The translations under genes were made by a program, and so were the position numbers. The notes under the pieces are model-generated. The model saw only the letters and a list, made by a program, of their open reading frames with translations, had not been told where the DNA came from and searched no databases. Below, piece after piece: positions 58,401-64,000 of a stretch of DNA of 64,000 bases. This DNA comes from Cladorhizidae sp. MBARI D1340-BT2 (taxonomy: Eukaryota > Porifera > Demospongiae > Poecilosclerida > Cladorhizidae). Where the stretch lies: the NCBI GenBank assembly GCA_028752905.1, contig JAQNBH010000012.1:24685816-24749815 (forward strand), in the 5' to 3' direction. Every line of letters starts with the position of its first letter. Position 1 is the stretch's first letter.

Positions 58401-60152
58401 GACAGACATAAGAGACATGAGACTAGTAATACTAGACAGACATAAGAGACATGAGGCTAGTATACTAGACAGACATAAGAGACATGAGGCTAGTCCAGAC
58501 AGACATAAGAGACATGAGACTAGTATACTAGACAGACATAAGAGACATGAGGCTAGTAATACTAGACAGACATGGAGACATGAGGCTAGTATACTAGACA
58601 GACATAAGAGACATGAGGCTAGTAATACTAGACAGACATAAGAGACATGAGGCTAGTATACTAGACAGACAGCAGAGACATGAGGCTAGTATACTAGACA
58701 GACATAAGAGACATGAGGCTAGTATACTAGACAGACATAAGAGACATGAGGCTAGTATACTAGACAGACAGCAGAGACATGAGGCTAGTATACTAGACAG
58801 ACATAAGAGACATGAGGCTAGTATACTAGACAGACATAAGAGGACATGAGGCTAGTATACTAGACAGACATAAGAGACATGAGGCTAGTATACTAGACAG
58901 ACATAAGAGACATGAGGCTAGTATACTAGACAGACATAAGAGACATGAGGCTAGTAATACTAGACAGACATAAGAGACATGAGGCTAGTATACTAGACAG
59001 ACATAAGAGACATGAGGCTAGTATACTAGACAGACATAAGAGACATGAGGCTAGTATACTAGACAGACATAAGAGACATGAGGCTAGTATACTAGACAGA
59101 CATAAGAGACATGAGGCTAGTAATACTAGACAGACATAAGAGACATGAGGCTAGTAATACTAGACAGACATAAGAGACATGAGGCTAGTAATACTAGACA
59201 GACATAAGAGACATGAGGCTAGTATACTAGACAGACATAAGAGACATGAGGCTAGTAATACTAGACAGACATAAGAGACATGAGGCTAGTAATACTAGAC
59301 AGACATAAGAGACATGAGGCTAGTAATACTAGACAGACAGCAGAGACATGAGGCTAGTAATACTAGACAGACATAAGAGACATGAGGCTAGTATACTAGA
59401 CAGACATAAGAGACATGAGGCTAGTATACTAGACAGACATAAGAGACATGAGGCTAGTAATACTTGACAGACATAAGAGACATGAGGCTAGTATACTAGA
59501 CAGACATAAGAGACATGAGGCTAGTAATACTAGACAGACATAAGAGACATGAGGCTAGTATACTAGACAGACATAAGAGACATGAGGCTAGTATACTAGA
59601 CAGACATAAGAGACATGAGGCTAGTATACTAGACAGACATAAGAGACCTGAGGCTAATAATATACTAGACAGACATAAGAGACATGAGGCTAGTATACTA
59701 GACAGACATAAGAGACATGCGGCTAGTATACTAGACAGACATAAGAGACATGAGGCTAGTGTACTAGACAGACATAAGAGACACGAGGCTAGTAATACTA
59801 GACAGACATAAGAGACATGAGGCTAGTATACTAGACAGACATAAGAGACATGAGGCTAGTATACTAGACAGACATAAGAGACATGAGGCTAGTATACTAG
59901 ACAGACATAAGAGACATGAGGCTAGTATACTAGACAGACATAAGAGACATGAGGCTAGTATACTAGACAGACATAAGAGACATGAGGCTAGTAATACTAG
60001 ACAGACAGCAGAGACATGAGGCTAGTAATACTAGACAGACATAAGAGACATGAGGCTAGTATACTAGACAGACATAAGAGACATGAGGCTAGTATACTAG
60101 ACAGACAGCAGAGACATGAGGCTAGTAATACTAGACAGACATAAGAGACATG
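55495..60152. repeat. 33-bp tandem array (AGACATAAGAGACATGAGGC + TAGTATACTAGAC), ~140 copies
   Basis: The unit is 33 bp, with frequent 34-bp copies (TAATACTAG) and rarer ATAAGAG-to-GCAGAG, GAGGTTAG and ATGCGGC variants. The 33-bp length keeps a frame open (RHKRHEASILD), but 34-bp copies break it repeatedly, so it is not coding. TAGTATACTA is a perfect palindrome in most units. It fills the intron between exons 2 and 3. Confidence 0.96.
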
Positions 60153-60237
60153 TTCCAACGTCAGTGACAAGCTGGGTTGAAGATGTCTGTCTCAGCTATT
60201 AGTAAAGATGGCTATGTTCAGGCATCTTCTTCCTCAC

Positions 60238-60522
60238 CATGTTGGAGAGAGCACTCGGTCTTTGGGCACAACCAGGTTGACGTCAAAGGATGCCTTGTGG
60301 GCAGGTTCATCCCAACAAGGGAGGGCTCTCCGTGCATCCTCAGACTCAAGTTGTGTGACAGCGGCATATTGCTGGTGCGAATATTTAGACCGGTAGAACC
60401 CCCTCAATTGGTCATCGAGGGTCCCTGTGTACTCCAACTTCAGATGTGATTCCCCAAGGGTAAGCTCATTGGCTACTTTGATGGTGAGAGTTTCAGCTTC
60501 TTCATCCAAGGTGAAAAGTGAT
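60238..60522 (-). pseudogene. NPEPPS: Aminopeptidase exon 2 (1-base frameshift near its end)
   Basis: The frame reads SLFTLDEEAETLTIKVAN, GTLDDQLRGFYRSKY, YAAVTQLESEDARRALPC and WDEPAHKASFDVNLVVPK. This is the hallmark N-terminal domain of M1 enzymes (GFYRS.Y, A.TQ.E.TDARR.FPC.DEP..KA.F). At about 60251 one base is missing: the expected DRVALSNM appears in the next frame, and that would restore phase with exon 3. About five residues are absent between SKY and YAAV. Confidence 0.9.
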
Positions 60523-60540
60523 CTATAAAGTGCACAACAC

Positions 60541-60576
60541 AACAACAAATATCAATAACAACAACAACAGACATCA
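60541..60576. repeat. (AAC)n-rich tract in the exon 2 acceptor region
   Basis: Interrupted AAC/CAA repeats; on the minus strand (GTT)n upstream of the TTTATAG acceptor of exon 2. Confidence 0.6.
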
Positions 60577-62336
60577 ACAAACATTAGCACCCCTAGTCAT
60601 GGTCACAGTTCAAACATACTGTTTCACACTTTGAGACCCCCCACCCCCCTGCTGCATCTAAATTCCTTTTTCATTTCCCCTCCCATTACCCCCGCATAGA
60701 TGTAGGAGCTTGTTTTCACCCCGGTTCATCTGTCCATTTTGGCAGGATTAGACAAAAAAAATTATGGATGGATTTATGGGTCAACGTCCAAACCATTAAA
60801 GTTTGGATGTTTTTCTAGAAGAAGCCACCTCTCCAGAAACGGCATGGCACTTGTTGTTATGCACATGCATCTCTCTCATTGGCAACGACGACTCACAAAT
60901 GACGCACCATGGCAATGTTACCAACAAATTACACTAGCTACGTTAGAACTTGCATAATTCAAGAAGTTTGCTATACAGACTGATCCCACCCCAGCCACCC
61001 CGGAATCACTTTCTTTTGAGTCGAGGAGGGGGTGGTTTTAAGGAACCCAAGGGATGAAGATCAACGAAAACGGAGGGCAGCAGCTGGACACATTAAGATC
61101 CAGAAAAGCCTCAAAAATGATCTTGCAGATGTGAATGGTGTGGGCGTGCATCAAATGGGGCAAGTTTCACATAGCAAGTGCCCACTACATGTAGTGTGTC
61201 CCACTCATCTCATTTTGAGGTTGAAAGGTGCCCATTGCTTGCTACATACTTTAATATGCACATTTGCTGTGATTATATATATATAATATACTACAGATGG
61301 CAAGAACAAAAAACTCCTATCTCAGCTACAACCTTTGATAGCTTCTCAGCATTGGCTTTGGCAATTTTTAGCTTGAAAAAGTTCGAGCGTGGTTAGAATA
61401 TTTTGCTCTGATAGGTGAAATTCATCCTCAAGATGTCCATCCTATTTTCCCCACCACATTACTTGAGTACCATTGGTCATTGGTCTCTACAATATAATGA
61501 TTTTACCACCAGAGGACTGTATACAAATTAATGTTCTAATGACTGATAACAACTAATTTGTTTCACAATTCAGTACAACACAAAAAACAGTAAAAGGTCT
61601 TCAATACAATAAACACGCTTGTGCAAGCGTGCGCAATATTGAGTCCAGCTGAGCTGATGAACAATGAGTTTGTTGACTGAGAAGCTAATTCTTGTGGTAA
61701 TAATTAACAGCACAGACTCACAAAACAAAGTGTTTGTGATCTGTGCATGTGGGTGCGATTGTGCATATGTGTGTGTGTGTGTGTAAGCATGCTTTAATAA
61801 GAAACATAGTAAAGAATATGATTGGTTAGTTCTGGAGCTCTCCTGAGCAGCATCTTGCAGAGGCTATCGGGCTATAATGTTCGTAGAGAGGAAAGAACCA
61901 AAAACAAAGCAAGTAAAAATGTTCTACAAAAGAAGGAAACAGGGACTTACCTACGCAGACCACAAACATCTCTAGGCCCTTCAACACCCAATATCATGGA
62001 CTAGTGCTCATTATTCGAAAAGGTAAAAGGGGCCTTAATATTAGTGGTCCAGATTGGTAAATTCTTGTTCACATAAATCCAATTTTTTCCCCCCAAACAC
62101 ATTTTGACATGAATATGTATATATATATATTATGTGTATACATAAACAGCAGTATTGTGGTTTCCCTGGCGATACTGGCACATGGGCAGTACAACGAGGC
62201 AATTGCACAGATGGTAATCAAATCCTCCTCTATATCAAGCAGATGGATAGCTGAGACAAGGTTGTCAGGCAGGGGGGAGGGGAGGAAGTTAGAGGGCAGA
62301 AAATAATAATTGATGAACATCATGCCTTCCTTGACC
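60577..62336. other. Intron 1 region, no supported gene
   Basis: Short open frames (for example 60739-60957 and 61032-61286) match no family I know. A plus-strand exon-like stretch at 62151-62212 (AILAHGQYNEAIAQM, flanked by AAACAG and GTAATC) was noted but has no partner exon. TATATATATA tracts occur near 61275 and 62120. Confidence 0.3.
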
Positions 62337-62402
62337 ACCACAGGTGGCGGAGATTATCTCGATAGCTATATAGTTGAGGACAACCTCCTTAGTAGGTTCC
62401 AC
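62337..62402 (-). pseudogene. NPEPPS: Aminopeptidase exon 1 found (N-terminal beta domain)
   Basis: The minus strand reads VEPTKEVVLNYIAIEIIS-A. M1 enzymes have (V)..PT..IVLN..(D)IEI.SA at the start of domain I. The upstream splice site could not be located because the flanking sequence is low complexity, and the true initiating exon was not found. The match is short, so confidence is moderate. Confidence 0.5.
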
Positions 62403-62469
62403 CCACACAGGCACATACACATGCACAAACATGCGCACACAATCATGACAATGAATAACAGTGACGCCA

Positions 62470-62725
62470 GAAGAGGGAACTCGGGACAGGAGGAGGAAGA
62501 GAGAGGAGGAAGGAGAAGGAGAAGTAGGGAGGAGTAGAAGGAGGGAGGAAGGAGGTGGGGAAGGGGGAGAGAGGAGAGGAAGAGGGATGAGGAGGATGAG
62601 GAGTAGGAGGAGGAGGAGTAGAAGGAGAGGGAGGAGGAGGTGGAGGAGAGAGAGGAGGAGGTGGGGGGGGGAGGAGGAGGAGGAGGAGGTGGAGTAGAAG
62701 GAGAGGGAGGAGGAGGGAGTTCATA
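62470..62725. repeat. Purine-rich (GGA/AGG)n tract
   Basis: About 255 bases almost entirely of A and G on the plus strand (GGAGGAGGAGG), i.e. a polypurine-polypyrimidine tract able to form triplex or G-rich structures. Open frames of Arg/Glu/Gly or Pro/Ser are artefacts. Confidence 0.9.
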
Positions 62726-62944
62726 CATGTATATCACTCCAAAAAAGTTAAAGCAATCAAAATGTAAATCAAACAAAATACAATTACAATATAATATAAT
62801 GTCCTACTAAAAGGTAGTAGTGTGCTCTAAATGTCTGTGCTATACGAGCTATATTAGTGTTTGCCTCCTCATAGTTTACTTGTTGGTAAAAAAAACGTTT
62901 TTGTCTTGTTTATATTTATGCTGTTGCTGCTGTCTCTACTGCAG

Positions 62945-63590
62945 TCCAACAGTTACAATGTCAAGCAAGAGTCCACCATTAGTCTCAAACTCCAAGCTTC
63001 TGTGACCCTAGAGTTACACTAGTCTGCCATCAGCCTCAAACTCCAAGCTTCTGTGACCCTAGAGCTACTGTACACTACTCTGCCATCAGCCTCAAACTCC
63101 AAGCTTCTTGACTCTAGAGCTACTGGTCAACCATCACAGCCTCAAACTCCAAGCTTCTGTGACCCTAGAGTTACACTAGTCTGCCATCAGCCTCAAACTC
63201 CAAGCTTCTGTGACCCTAGAGCTACACTAGTCAACCATCAGCCTCAAACTCCAAGCTTCTGTGACCCTAGAGTTACACTAGTCTGCCATCAGCCTCAAAC
63301 TCCAAGCTTCTGTGACCCTAGAGCTACTGTACACTACTCTGCCATCAGCCTCAAACTCCAAGCTTCTTGACTCTAGAGCTACTGGTCAACCATCACAGCC
63401 TCAAACTCCAAGCTTCTGTGACCCTAGAGTTACACTAGTCTGCCATCAGCCTCAAACTCCAAGCTTCTGTGACCCTAGAGCTACACTAGTCTGCCATCAG
63501 CCTCAAACTCCAAGCTTCTTGACTCTAGAGCTACACCAGTCCACCATCAGCCTGAAACTCCAAGCTTCTGCATTTCTAAATGAGTGGTAT
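62945..63590. repeat. Tandem repeat, about 50-56 bp unit, ~12 copies with higher-order structure
   Basis: The unit has CAGCCTCAAACTCCAAGCTT, CTGTGACCCTAGAG(T/C)TAC and ACTAGTCTGCCATCAG. A block of several units (the CTGTACACTACTCTGCC, CTTGACTCTAGAGC, ACTGGTCAACCATCAC series) occurs twice, about 259 bases apart. Confidence 0.9.
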
Positions 63591-63679
63591 CTCCCTTGTA
63601 AATAAAATCTTTAGTTATTTCATACTGCAATTAAGTATACCAATTCTCAATGAACTCTCAGTTGATATAATAACATTAC

Positions 63680-63828
63680 AATAACCTTCTAAATAATCAA
63701 CTTGAAATTGTATTCTCTCAACGTTTCGACTAGATGCTCTAGCCAGGAATTATTCCTGATGAAGGCTAGAGCATCTAATCAAAACGTCGAGAGAATACAA
63801 TTTCAAGTTGATTATTGAGAAGGTTATT
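63680..63828. repeat. 149-bp near-perfect hairpin with a CTGATGA core
   Basis: The arms are AATAACCTTCT(A/C)AATAATC... and its inverted copy ending at 63828. The whole 68-base arm is paired with few mismatches around the centre AGGAAT-T-ATTCCT (63745-63757). One outer arm also occurs at 39451-39487. The right arm has CTGATGA (63756-63762), a potential short stem and AAAA, resembling the order of a hammerhead ribozyme core. Confidence 0.8.
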
Positions 63829-64000
63829 ATAAAGTAGTTGTTGGCAATGTAGAAATCACAACCTGCACATCTTAATCAAAGAGTGTGCAGGTACAAGGCA
63901 AAATGAGAATCGTGATGTTAGGGACCATCTCGCTTCATACCAGCAATTCCTAAGAAAAACTGGAAATTTTTTATTAATCAAATATTCTTCTAAAGCACAG
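63829..64000. other. Window edge, no gene seen
   Basis: Nothing recognised in the last 170 bases. Confidence 0.4.

Noticed and set aside
55834..59811. Plus-strand frames encoding RHKRHEASILD repeats
   Set aside because: They are an artefact of the 33-bp unit and are interrupted wherever a 34-bp unit occurs.
62366..62776. Pro/Ser-rich and Arg/Glu-rich ORFs
   Set aside because: They are translations of the GGA polypurine tract.

Overview
This is animal (metazoan) nuclear DNA, not prokaryotic. Spliced genes with GT/AG introns, a death-domain exon pair split by a 67-nt intron, remnants of at least seven eukaryotic transposon groups, and very many minisatellites point to a marine invertebrate. 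A sponge is my best guess (moderate to low confidence: it rests on the death-domain gene, the tiny introns and the transposon types, not on a diagnostic sequence).

The backbone of the window is one minus-strand M1-family zinc aminopeptidase locus of the puromycin-sensitive aminopeptidase (NPEPPS) type. It runs from about 62402 down to a stop codon at 14351. I can place fifteen exons, including the substrate-anchoring GAMEN motif, the zinc site and the true C-terminus. The locus looks broken. The HEXXH zinc motif carries two extra residues (HEL-HV-AH), two exons have in-frame TAG codons, and at least seven exons have frameshifts. About 100 residues between exons 13 and 14 could not be found. 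The last three exons are open. A 739-codon transposase inside the same locus is intact, so general base-calling failure is a poor explanation, although indel errors cannot be excluded.

The introns are swollen by tandem repeats, and nearly every large intron has its own unrelated array. The largest is a 12.3-kb array of 22/24-bp units (about 21222-33563); others include a 33-bp array at about 55495-60152 and arrays of 30, 34, 46, 63, 70 and 91 bp. The open frames thousands of codons long across these arrays are artefacts.

Transposons: an intact hAT-type element with 5-bp target duplications (45942-49352, transposase 46993-49212); a related 223-bp miniature element (44568-44790); a possible Tc1/mariner-like frame with inverted ends at 43937 and 50284 enclosing both; a PIF/Harbinger element (35206-36843) sitting in the left target duplication of a Kolobok-like TTAA element (36843-38839), which itself splits a 70-bp minisatellite; a piggyBac-like TTAA element with its catalytic core missing (10107-12132); a degenerate ZMYM1-like hAT transposase (6841-8940); and fragments of a gypsy protease, a zinc-finger hAT and a tyrosine recombinase.

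Left of the aminopeptidase (1-10 kb) are a coiled-coil C-terminus (122-517), a spliced death-domain terminus (4619-5137) and old transposon debris. The window contains no recognisable tRNA, rRNA or CRISPR array.
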